A stretch of DNA of 64,000 nucleotides from Brachypodius melanocephalos (taxonomy: Eukaryota; Chordata; Aves; Passeriformes; Pycnonotidae), in contig VZSR01000692.1 in NCBI GenBank assembly GCA_013398615.1, forward strand, positions 156,444 to 220,443. The letters are read 5' to 3'. Made by a program: the position numbers and the translations under genes. This document shows positions 1 through 12,400 of this stretch, one piece after another (the first letter of the stretch is position 1; each line of letters starts with the position of its first letter). Below the pieces are notes generated by a model. The model ran no database searches and had not been told where the DNA came from. It worked only from the letters and a program-made list of their open reading frames with translations.

Positions 1-9
1 CTTCTAGGT

Positions 10-150
10 AACTGTAGAGACTTAGGAGGTCCCTCCTAAGCCTCCTTTTCTCCAGGCTGAGCTCCCCCAGCTCTCAGTCCCTCCTCATCAGACCTGTGCT
101 CCAGAATCTTCCCTGGCTCCACCGCCCTTCTCTGGACATGCTCCAGCAGG
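10..150 (-). mobile_element. CR1-type LINE fragment (antisense)
   Basis: The stretch with 'ctccaggctgagctcccc', 'tcctcatcagacctgtgctc' and 'ttctctggacatgctccag' is the familiar complement of the 3' part of avian CR1 elements. It lies in the ABCA2 intron left of exon 12 (1-431). The rest of that interval shows nothing recognisable. The ends are approximate. Confidence 0.75.
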
Positions 151-431
151 CTAGTGAGATCCCAAGGCCCCAGATGGGTCTAGCACACAGGGCATGCACA
201 CAATACAGCATGTGCCACCCAAAGCCATCCCCAGCCCCTGAAGCCAATAGTATGTGGAGCACCTCCATCCTAGACATCTACCCCACAGCTCTGGACACTG
301 CAAGAGCCACCACCTTCCCCAGGGCTCCTGTCCCATGCTCTTAAAAAGGTCTCAGTGGATCTGACCCTCTTCAGCCCAACAGAGCCTGGCTGCCAGTGGT
401 TCAACTTTCCCACAGGTGGGCTCCACCTCAC

Positions 432-3400
432 CTTGGCCATGAAGCGGACCCAGCCGCAGGCAGCATTGTCAATGGTATCCAGCTGCTGGAGCAGGATGCT
501 GGCATTGGGCAGGGAGAAGTTGCCGTTGAGAAAGTTGTGGAGAACATCACTGTCGGAGACATTCAGGATCTCTGGGTGCTTGTGGAGGTCAGCAGTCAAC
601 TGAGACAGAGAGGAAGACATGGGAGGGAGAAGTTGGGATATTGCCCTGCCTCTCAGGTCACTGTCCCCCCTCCACAGACACAGTTAGGACCCAAAGCTCC
701 TCCTGGGTATGGGGGACAGGGTACACACTGTGCAGGGATCCAGACTAGTCTCCACAAGAGCAAGGTGGATACCAAGGAGTATCACATGAAGAACCCCAGG
801 GTATCTGGGGGAAGGATGACACCTTCTCCACTGCCAGGGCTGTAAACCCCTGTCCTACCTGCTGGAGCCAGCGGATGCGCCTCTGCAGCCTGCCCTCCTC
901 CAGGTAGGCTCGGATCTCGGGGGAGATGTTCAGCCATGCCTTGGCGTAGTGGGTGACGTTGCCCACAAAGGCGAAGGTCTCGTTAGCCTGGGGGCCAGGC
1001 AGAAAGTCATACAGCAGGCAGAGGCAGGGGCTTCCTGCTCTCTGGGATGGCTAGCAGCCATGGAGACACCTGCCCACCTCCCACTGCCTGTGTCTGGGAG
1101 TCAACCTCTTCCCTGCCACACAGCCCATCTGCAGTGGTAGCAGAAGGACAGGGGTCCCAGCCTATGCATCCTCACCTTCAGGATGACCTTGTCAACTTCA
1201 GTGCCCACAGGTGCATACAGGATTTTGGGGTTGCTGGTCATCAGATGCACAAGGAGGCCCAAGTTCCGCTGCTCCTTGCTGGTGAAGCCCAGTGAGCTCA
1301 TGTTGCCCTGCTTCAGTGCCTCAGGCTCAATGGTCCTGCAAAGGCAGCTCAGACTTTCCACTCTGTTTCTGGCTCAGCATCCCTTGCTGCAGGCAGCTCC
1401 CACCCCTGCCCATGACAGGCCTTCACACTGACTCCACTGCCTGCATGGTGCTGCCCAACACAGGGGGCATCCCTGGCTGCAGCACAGCCAAGTGCAGCAC
1501 AGCACCCATCCTGCCTGTTCAGCAAGGGGTGACACCCCTGGAGCCATCCCCCAGCGCTCCTACCGGTTGTTGCCACAGAGGATGGGCTGCAGCCCTGCCC
1601 AGAGCTGCACAAATGCTGAGAACTGCCCCTGGGGGTTGTCGATGCCGGACAGGCCCTCCCCGATGCCCTCCTCCTCCTCTGCTGTGGCATTGCCAGCCGT
1701 GGCGTTGGCGGTGGCCCAGCTGGTGCTGTTGGCCGTGGGTGGTGGGGCCTTGCTGGCACAGGATCCTCTGGGCAGCAGCTTAGCCAGTGCCGAGAGGATG
1801 TCCACGTCCCGGAGAACCTTCTCCATCTCCACCAGGTCCTCGAGGAAGGCACGGAGGCGGTGTTGGGTGGCTGTGCTGTTCACCTCCTCCAGCTTCAGCT
1901 GTGAGTATGAGTGGACAAGGAGTTTGCTGGGACAAACTGCTGGGACAATAGGGTCCTTCCTACTTGCTATTAGGAAGGGACCAACAAGGACCCCAAGCAA
2001 TAGCAACTCCACTTTCTTGGTTGGAGCTGTGCTGAGGTAAGGCCCTGGACTCATTACTGCACATGGTGGCTGTGAGGCAGTGGTGGCAGAGACTTGTGTG
2101 AGGACACAAGATATGACTCAAGAGAGGAAGGGTGGTCCTCTGTTCCTACAAAAGACACATCGAGCTTGGGTGGGACAAGGTGTGAGACCAGGCTTGAGCT
2201 GTGCCACCAAGGGCTTTGCTGGTCCTGGGGAGAGAAGCTGACAGGGACACCTACGAAGATGCTGGGGACACATAGTCCTATCCAATAGGCAGTGTTCAAG
2301 CAAGTGCTAGAGGGAAAACCACCTGGGATGTCACCATGGAGCTGGGTGGGGCAGTGCCCATGTCAGAGAAGGGGGTGACCAGGAGAAGTCAGGCCATGTA
2401 ACTGTTCCCCATCCCAACACAACGCCAGCTGAGAAGAAAACCCTGCCCAAGTCTCATCCCTGCCACCAGGCTGCCCAATCTGCCCAGCTCTCACCCTGCT
2501 GACAATCTTGGGGGTGTCCAGTTGCTCCTGGAGCTTGGAGGCCAGCTGGGCAAAGCGCTCCTGGCGGGTGGCTCGGCTGCCGTTGCAGGCCAGTGCCCGG
2601 TATGCTGCCAGCAGTGGCTGCTGCCTGGGAGACACGCGCAGGAGGCGGTGCAGTCCCCCTAGGTTCTGCTCACATGTCAGCTGCTCCAGCACTGGCCCGG
2701 TGAAAAGGACATTCTACAGGGCAGGAAGTTGTAGAGACAGTGCTGCAGTTCCTGCTCTGGCAGAGCAGCCCAGGTTGCCCCGTGAAGTGCTCACCTCCAT
2801 CTCAGTGATGAAGGCCTGGGGGCTATCAGAGATGGCAGGTGCCACAGCAGTGCTGGTGAGGCCCAGAGCCTGGGAGAGCATGTGGAGCAGTGCCGGCTGG
2901 TGCGGGGCTGCCGCTGGGTCCCGCAGCACCCTGTGAACCAGCCCTTCCTGCAGGCTCCTCCAGCCACTGGGGAGGTTCTTCTGCAAGACGAAGAATGGGG
3001 ATGGCTGGTGGAATGTGGGCTTCCCCCAGGTTCCTCTCCTTGTGTGTCCCTAAGCATACATGAACAGCCCCAGAGCATCCACGGTCTCCACAGAGATGGG
3101 AAGAAAAGGGATGTGCAGATGCAGGGAGCAGGGGTCCCCCACATGCCAGACACAAGGGGGCAACAATGTCCCCTGCTCCCTCCACAGCCACCATCCAGGC
3201 AGTGGCAACCCCCATTGCAACGGCAAACCCAGGCATAGGCATTGGTGTGCCTCATAACACTGAGGGAACTGGTGGCAGCACCAGGATGGACCCCAGCCAT
3301 CCCTGCTGCTGCTCTGCCCCCTGACAATGTTCTGTCATGGCCCCTCAACTGGGACAGACACCCCCCAATCACCTGGGGTGGGATATGGAGGAGACAAGAG

Positions 3401-6400
3401 GACAGGCTCTACCCTGCCGTGTCCCCTGCATGCCACACTACTCCTCACCTCCAGCTGCATCATCTTCTTGCTGGGACCAAACCCATCCCACAGGTCTCGC
3501 TCATGGGTCTCGCCAGGTACTAAAGGAAAGGCATCAAAAAACTGCCGGTACACCTGCACCAAGGTGAAAGCAAGACTGCCAGGTGTGCCAAGAGTAGAGC
3601 ACCAGTGCTGCACCTGCTTGCCCAGCAAGGCCCTGGCGTAGGGTGGCAGGGAAGGACAAATCCCAGCTGGGTGCCATTCACAGGGCAGCACAGACTCCTG
3701 CAAAACCCAGAGGGCACCCACCTCCCTCAGGTCAATGCTGGAGCCCAGAAGCAGCTCAGTCGTGCTGTTGGGGAGGGACAGGTTCTGCATCAGGAAGCGC
3801 CGCAGCTCACCCTGGTCTTTGGCTGCCCATGCCAATGTGAAGCTGGGTCCTGCAAAGAAACAACGTGGGAGGTCAGAGTAACCACCAGCATCAGGAACAC
3901 GGCACAGCCCCAGAGCTGGCTCTGCCCAACACAGCAATGCAGGACAGTGGCAGAGCATTGCCACACACCATCACTTTGCTGGGTGCCGTGAAAGCTGGCG
4001 CTATCTGTCTCTGCCCGCACAGGCAGCAGGGGCAGGCAGAGCACAACCCACCTGCTCGGCTGCTGAGGTGGGTCTCTATGGAGCTGGGCTCAGGGCTGCT
4101 GAGGGCCTCCAGGTGCTGGCGCAATGACTCCAGCTCCTCCTCCAGTCCCGGGTGCTGCGGGTCGAAGAGGCTGCTTTGCTCTACTGCCTCGCTGAGGTGT
4201 TCCAGAATCTGTGTCACCCTGCGAGAGCCCAGCACCGCCCTGGCTTCAGGGACAGAGGGATGGGGACACCTTCCCCAGAGCTCTGGGGGAAAGAGCCCCT
4301 CAGGTGCAGAGGACAGCAGTCCTGTCTGAAACAGGGCACCACTGCCCTTGCCTGAGCACTGAAATCCAGTGTTCCAGGGTTCAGAGGAGAGCCTCAAGGT
4401 GTCTCCAAGGGCCATCTCCATCCTCCTCCCAGCACCAATCACTTGGGAGCCCACAGGAGAACCAGACTGAGGTGTCCCCTGCACCAAGATCACGGTGGTC
4501 TGCACCCAAGCACTTTCAGGGATACAAACTTCTGCCTCAGCCCTAGGGTGGCAGCACCAGCGTGGAAAGGGGCAGGGTCTGTGCAGAGCGTGAGGGCTGG
4601 GAGATGAAGTGCATGGTGAGGGCAGGAACTCACGTGGAGTTGGAGTACTGCAGGAAGCCAAACTCATCACGCTGGCCGTCGGGGCACAGGGACTGCATGA
4701 CCGGCAGAATCCCAGCTGATGTAAGCGGGGCCGCCGTGTAGAAAGCTGGAGCCAGTAAGAGTGCAGAAGAGGCCAAGGAAAGTGCAGGCAGTGGGGAGAA
4801 GAGGCAAAGAGGCAGGGAGGGGAAAGGGGCCACCAGAGAAACAGACACTCAGTTCAGAAAAGCACACGCTAGGGTCTGTGAGCCACAGGAGTCTGGCGGC
4901 CACAATCAGAAGTCAGCAGCTTTCCCCCCAGGGCTGTCCTGGCTGGTGACTGTGGAGCTGCAGGCAGCTCCAGCACCCCTGGCTCCAGCCCTCTGGTCCC
5001 CACCCACTTTTCCCTGAGTGATGGCTCCCTTAAGCCCCACAACAATGCCAGTTTCTGCCACTTGCCCACAAGATGGCCACCAACCTCCTACAGGCTCCCA
5101 GCCCCTCCTGTTAGTAGCCTCAGAGGCAGGGATGGATCTCCAGAGGAAAAGGAGGAAAAATATGACAGGGAAAATAGATTTGTCACCTGCAGCTCCCAGA
5201 GCCCCCAGCCTCCCCCCAACCCAGCTGCCTCAAGGTCTGGTGGCGGGAGATGGGTGGAAATGGAGACATGGAATGGAGAGATGGGAGAAACAAGAAGCAG
5301 CAAAAGGCTGGCAAACCTTCCCCCTTCCACTGGCACTGAGCCATCATCCCTGCTGGGACCCTCCCATGTCCTTCCCCAGGGCAGGGCAAGCTCAGAATGC
5401 CCCTGCCTGATGGGGTTGTCCACAGGTTGTCACCAGGCGGTGACAGACAGGGACTCTGTTCTCACGACCCTGCTGATGACCCTGTGGTTAGAGATAGGTC
5501 AGTGCTGTTAGTAAGGCCACAATTGTCAGAAACTGGTGAATACAGGCTTCTGGCAGGACCAAGGGACAGGTGCAGCATGGGATAGCCAGCAGCCTGCTGG
5601 GGTGGTGGAACCCACACTGGTGGCCATGCCACGGTTTGGTGACAAAGTCAGTGCATGGCATCTTGCTGGCCTTGAGACTCCACTAGTGCCACATCCCAGC
5701 TTGTCCCAGCCATGAGGGGCCAAGACAGGGACCTGGTGGCAGTGCCAGGGTGGGAGCCAGCCCCAGCCTCTTGGTGACTGGGCAAGACTGGGTGACCACA
5801 GGCCACCACATGGGTGACAGGACCCAGCAGACTTTGCTCCAGGAGGGAGGCAAGAAGGGGTAAGACAAGCCTCTACCTGGCCTGGAGAACCCTATGCAGC
5901 CCAGGGGGCCAGGGACATGCACCAGTGGTCCCAGCATCTGGGGAACCCAGCACCATAAATCAAGGGAGTATACCACCATGGCTGGTCAGTCCCCAGGGAG
6001 GAGCCAGCAGAGGCCATACTGTGCTGCCCAAGCTCATCTTCACCAGTTGTGGAGGAAGGCAAGGGGTTTACAGAGGCATGGATTAGGCCAGAGTGAGTTG
6101 ATCTAAACCAGGCTCTTCCTCCCCACACTACGAGGCCAGCACTGGCAAGGGAATGGGGGGAGGCGCTCACCCATCCCACCAACTTACAGACTGGTGCATG
6201 CAGTTGAGGCATGAAGGGCAGGCGGGCAGGGGAGATGGTGGGAAAGAAAAAGAAAACATGAGCAGAAAAGAACAAAAAACCAAACCAAAAACCACACAAC
6301 ACAGAGCACAAGTCAGTGCCAAGGCAGGAACGCAGGTAGTGCCTGCCACAGCTGGACCGCACTGGCAGCTGGGCTCTCCCTCGCCGGCACACACTGAAAC

Positions 6401-9400
6401 ACAGGCTCAAACCATCGTTACATGGGGTCAACCACCAGTGCCCAGCATCTCCCCTGGCCCTGCTGTGCCATCTGTGCCAGGGCACCCATCAAGGCAGGCA
6501 TCCACGGGCCCTTGTGAGCTGGCAGCTTCACTCTGCTGCCTCCCCCCAGCAGCTCAGCCCACAGTCACCAAAGCCGAGGCCAAAGCTTCAGCTGGAATTC
6601 TCTCAGAGCCCTCAGTTCCAGTCCCATCAATTTACCATCCTGCCAGGCCTCTGAGCACCCCAAGGCCAGGCATAGGGCTTCCTGTAGGTCACTTTCCCTC
6701 CCACTGGAGAGCCCTTCCAAGAGCCGCTCCAGCTGACCCTTGACTACCTGGGGGGACTGTGGCTGTTCCAGCACCATCCAGCTCCCCTTTCCCCACACAA
6801 AATGTCTGTGCTGATGACAGGCACAGTCTAGTTGGTACTGCCACCCCCAGGGGAGCCTCTCCAGGCTGGGATAGACTGCTACTTCCACCCACCACGTCTG
6901 CCCCACCAGTCCTTTGCTGTAGCCCCTGCCCAATACAATGTCCCCCAAAAGGCTTCTCTAGGTATCCCCTGCTCCCAGGCTGGAACACCTCCCCAGGGCC
7001 TCAGGGTGCCCCCAAGTGTGGGAGTGCCCCAAGCACTGCCTTGCTAGGACTCACCTTCCTTCACAGGGATGGTCGGCTTCTTCTGCCGCAGCCCCAGGAG
7101 GATGAAGAAGAGCACCAGGGGGATGAAGATTTCGAAGGTCAGCACCCACTGGGGATGACACAGAGCAGAGGAAACAGGATGTTTACGGACAGAACCCAGC
7201 CACCAGGGAGAAGCATGGGCAGTACAGGGGCCGCCAGGCATTGGTGCAGTGCAGCCCTGTGTCCACATATTGCAGGTGGCTGGTGGCTCCGTCACAGCTC
7301 ACCCAGCAGCAAACAGGTTCCTGGGCATCCCATGACCTCCTGCCTGCACCACCCTGTCCAGAGCACTGCAGGACAGGGCAGGGTACACAGAAGGGATGGA
7401 TGCCTCCCCCAGCAGTGCAAACAGGGGGCTGGGGATTGAGCTCAGCCTCTCGATAGTCAACCATAGCTGGGGCTGCTCAGGGAGAAGACCTCAAGTCCTG
7501 AAGGCTAGTGCCATCACGGCCTGGAGGAGCATGATGTCCCCTTGTCACCTGTGGCACTGTTGGATCTAACAAGGTTCAACAGCTGAGTCTAATAGCAGAG
7601 GGTAGGTCTTCAGTTCAGCCAGGCCCTGGCACCAGCTCCAGGTGCAACTGGGCCATCCTGGTACCCCTTCTGTGCCCTCCCAAAAGGCTCTGGCTGCAAG
7701 GAATTGCCACTGGCAGTATATGGAAAATACAAGCAAATTCCCAGGAATTCCTGGCCACAGTGGCTCAGGCTCTGTGCCCAGAGGGCCTGGGGATAGGCAT
7801 CAGCATCTCCGGCCACCAGCAGGAGCAAGCACCCGGCACACTGTCAGCACAGCTGTTGCCACTTTGCACCGGAGTGCCCAGACATCACAGCCCCACTGCC
7901 CAGCAGCAGGAAACCCCTGCGGGTTTGGAAACTGAGGCACAGGGTGAGGTGAACCAACTTCGGCTCACTCCAGGGCCAGATCAGACCCAAGGCAGCTACT
8001 GAGACCCTGAAACCTGCTGTCACCCATGGGCAGGGCAGGGCCCAGCTCCACTACTGGGAAGGAGCTTGCTACACCACCCACACCAGCCTCCCACCAGTGA
8101 CCAGTGTCAATGGGCAAGACCACAGGGTGACAAATTTCTTTAACATGAAAGATGCAGTTACCAACAGGTGACAGGGTCAGGCCCTCCTGTCTCCAACATC
8201 ACCTCCATGCCGGCCCACTCAGAAGCTGCCAACACTCTGTCAAAAAAGCCAGAGCAGCCCCAAATGGCAGTAACCAGAGAGAGGCCTGCACTCAGGTCCC
8301 TGCCAGCAAATGCCCACAGTGCTACTTCTGTGGAATGAGCACAACTGGACCCATGGGTGCTGCCATGCTGCACTTGCTATGCCAGAGTTCCTGGTTTTGG
8401 AGAGGAAGAAGGACTGGAGGAGATGGAAAATGCCCTTAGGAGCAGTGTCTGACAATCCTCATCTTTCTGATAACACCAGTCCCAGCAACAGTCTCTGGTG
8501 TCACTGTTCCTGCACAAGGCAGGATAGCAGGGGACACCCTGACACACACACTGCTGTCCCGTGGCCCCTGCCCCACCCCCTGCCTGTTTACCAGGCACAC
8601 AACAGGGCCTCTGTGCCCAGGCACCAGGAGGACCATCCCCACACACCCACGCTGGCCTGTACCAGGCTCGTGTGGAGACTGTCCTTGGTGGCAGCAGCTT
8701 GTTGAAACCTGCTTGTTGTTATTTATTTTTTCGATGGGGTCATTGACTTTTCCTCATCTCCATCCCCAGATATGTCCCTTGTCCTCAGCCCCTTCTGCAC
8801 TGCCACATACCCCAGTGTCACAGCAGGCTGTCCCACACCTTTGGCACCCAGAGTGACATGGTGATGGGCAGACATGGTAGCATGTCTATTTACCAGGCTG
8901 TACCTCTAGGACTGAACCTGCCCTCCTGGTCCCCAGGGCTGCCCCCATGGGAACTTCCCAGAAGTGGGGAGGCCAGGGCTGTTCCACACCCACAGTGAGG
9001 CACTGGCACGCAGCAGAGCCCAACAGAGCCTCAGACTCACAGAGAGGCACCCAGCGGGGACATCGGCACAGCCTGGAGATGGTAGGGTCCCTGCCCACAG
9101 GGGCAAGACACTGGGGGACATTTTGGGCTTGTATGGAGAAGCAAGGAGGAAAGGCCAGGATGCATGCAACTGAGAAGGAAATGCTCCCCAGTAGGCAGGA
9201 GAGGGTTGAGGAGAGGAGACGGGCCGGTCCCTGCCAGCAGCTGGCCATAATTGCACCAGCTAGTCTGCCATGCCCTGTCATCCATCCCCTGTCTCCCTTC
9301 TCTCTTGACGAGGGCACAGGTGCAGGACCGAGGCTGGGACACTGGTCCCAGGAGCCCTTGTACCAGGTGACAGTGGCTGTGGGGGCCAGGGACAGCTCCT

Positions 9401-12400
9401 GGGTGGTGGCATTCACTCCTTCCACATCCCCTGCCATATGCTCATTTCAGTCTGGTTGGATGTGAGCAGGATGAGGTCATAAGTACTGTCCAGGTTTGCA
9501 CAAGTGCTGGGTGTCCACTTGTTACCCCAAGTGGGGTAACTTGTCCCATGCTTAGCCCAGTCCTTGGCTAGAGGCAGGGGTGGTGGAGTCCTGCCCAATT
9601 CCCCCAGCAGGGAGGCAAAGCTGGGTGGGTGCCACAGCAGGGTGCTGGCCCATGGCAGGGGGACATGTCTTTCCTGGAGTATTGGGACAGTGATTCAAAT
9701 GCCTCTGCCCATCCCCTACCACATTGTCAAACGGGAGTGAGAGGCTGCGAGGAGCCCAAGCAGGAGGCAGCAGTGCCTGCTGCAACACACAGCTCCCACA
9801 CAGGCAGGTCAAAAGGCCAGATAAGCACCACAGGACAGTGGTGCAAACAGAGCAGAGCAAACAGCCCAGCCCAGCACAATGGTGCCACCATGCCCACCCT
9901 CCAGCCAGCACTGGGACAGCTGGGAGATGTGCTGGAGCCAGGGTCAGCACAGATGTGGGTGTCAGGTCATGAACAACTGCACAACTCCATTGGTGTCCCC
10001 AGGATGCGGCAGCACTCATGTCCCAGTAGCTCAGGGGGCAGTCCTCGTGGGGACAGGCAGGTCAGGCAGAGGCAGCTCTTCCTGTTCATCGCTGTCACCC
10101 AGAAGTTCTTTCAATTCCCTCCTGCCTGCCCCCAGCAACACGTGACGCCCACAGCCTCCAGCCAGCATGATGTGGGAGAGGGGCAGTCAGGGGCTGGGCA
10201 CTACTAAGACTCAAGCTGGCAACTCCAGCGACACCCCTGCACCCTAAACCTGCCATGTCAGCCCACCTCTCCCATAGCCTGGCACCTGCAAAGGGGTTTA
10301 CTGGCTCCAACAGAGGTGAAGCAGCACCACACATAGCATCCAAAATCCCTGCATGCACCCCCCAGAGGACAGGGAAGGGTCTGCCTGTGCTCTTCATGGG
10401 AGAAAGGAGCTGCTGCCTACTCCATGCCAGCCTCTCTGCCAATCCCAGTGCTGCCCACAGTGTGAGCAGGAACTCGCAATAGGTGCTGGCAGAAACTCTG
10501 AGGGATGGGGCTCTCACCTCCTGCAGGAATCAACTTTTCCAATAGCATTTTAAGGCTGCAGAAATATCTTTACATTTTCATAGCTCCAGACTTTAATCAC
10601 TGTCAAATGTCCACTTTTCCCTACAGCCAGAAAGCAAAGGCAGGTAAAGCCATGATCACTGGGAAAGATGAGCTTGAGTGCTCTAAAGGCAAATTAGGCC
10701 CCAAAATGCCTGAGGCTAAGCTGCCTAGCTCCATTGGAGACCTGACCATGACACCCAATGATGGCCACCCCCCACGTGTGGGTCTGAGAGATTTCCTCAA
10801 AGTCACCCAGTCCCATGGGGTCCAGGATCTGCCCAACTCCCATCCTGCCAAGGCCTGGCCACCCTCACCTCTCCCTCTGGTCACTTCCAGTTATGTCCAT
10901 CTGTCCACTACCCCCTGCCTCCAGCATGAGCACATCCCCACTCCTGACAGCCCCGGCACAATAGCCCGGAGTCCTGCCTTGGCGAGGCTGGAGGAGCAAC
11001 AAGTCCCTGCTGGGGTTAGTCAACAACTCTTCTGAGCTGAAGACCCAAGAATTCCCACCACGGTTCTCCCCATTCCTGCAGTGTCAGCCAGGCACCTGTG
11101 TGCTGGGCCGAGAGGGCACATCATCATCAGTGCCCTATGCAAAGGCCACATAGCACTGGGACAGGGCCACCCTCCCACTGGCACAAGATGCCTGACCTGA
11201 GCACAGGGTCATGCCAGCAGCCAGTGTGGAGGAAGGTGTTCTGCAACAGGTGCCCACCAGCTGCCCTGCCAACAGGGACTCACAGAGACACTGCTGCACC
11301 AGCACACCCCTGCCAAACCCATGCTTCCCTTCCCCACGCCTGCTGCAAACAACAAGCGGGCAAAAAGAACTCAGAGCCAGGGCAGTACCCAACTGATTCC
11401 TGCTGCGTCCAGTACCAGCATCCTCCCAGCCCTGGCAGCAGGAGCTGGCAGGGCCACACACACAGGGTCCTAGGGACACTGCACCCCAGCAGATGCATTG
11501 TTACAGCCCCCCAGCACCCTAAATTTCAGCCTTTCTTTTTCTGGCAGCATCAGTTTCCCCCCATCTCTCTGCCACCAGCCAGGGGAAAGGGACAGACCTG
11601 CCAGCTCCTGTGTGGAGAGTTTTCTTTCTTCAGGACAAAGTCCAAAAGGCACAGATCCAGCCACATTGCTGTCAGCTCACCCTTTCCTCATCCCAGGGCC
11701 CATGCCATAGGGAGTTCCACCAATGTGCTGCAGCACCAAAACAGCACAGAACTGCTCCCATCAGTCCCCCAGAAGAGCCTTGATCTGCCCACCAACCCTT
11801 TCCCAAGACCAAGCAAACTGGCAGCACACTTCTATCAGTAGGAGCTCCAGCTGTGGCTGCCTGCCCATCCCAAATGAATGGGCACAAAGCACCCCAAGGC
11901 AGGCAGGTGAACACCCTGAACTGTGCCTGTGGTGACTTTTAAGAGAGCACCTGCTAATTTTACATCCAACATAGGTTTAAATCAGATACTGAAGTCAGGG
12001 GAGAGCCCAACCTTTAACAATTTCAGTCCCAGCAGACTCAAAGCACAGCCAGCAATCTCCAGGGCTGCCATGGGTACCCCGGGGGATCCCACAGCCTGGG
12101 CTTCCCTCCACCAAGAGCTATTGATGCTGTTCTGCTCAGACCTCCATCATCCCAGGGTTCCTCCCTGAATTTCTGCTCTGGGAAGAATAAAATCGGGGCC
12201 AAACCCCAGAGCAGCCATTGGCACAGCTCAACCGCATTAGGCAAGGTCCAAAGCCATCATGGGCTGGGAACAAGGCCTTACAAGAGGTGCCACTGGCCAG
12301 GGACAGCACCTGGCCATGCTGCACATCTCTCTACATCCACCACCCACCTATAAATGGCCTGGCCAAGCTCGCATCAGGTGCCTATGAATAACATCTATCT

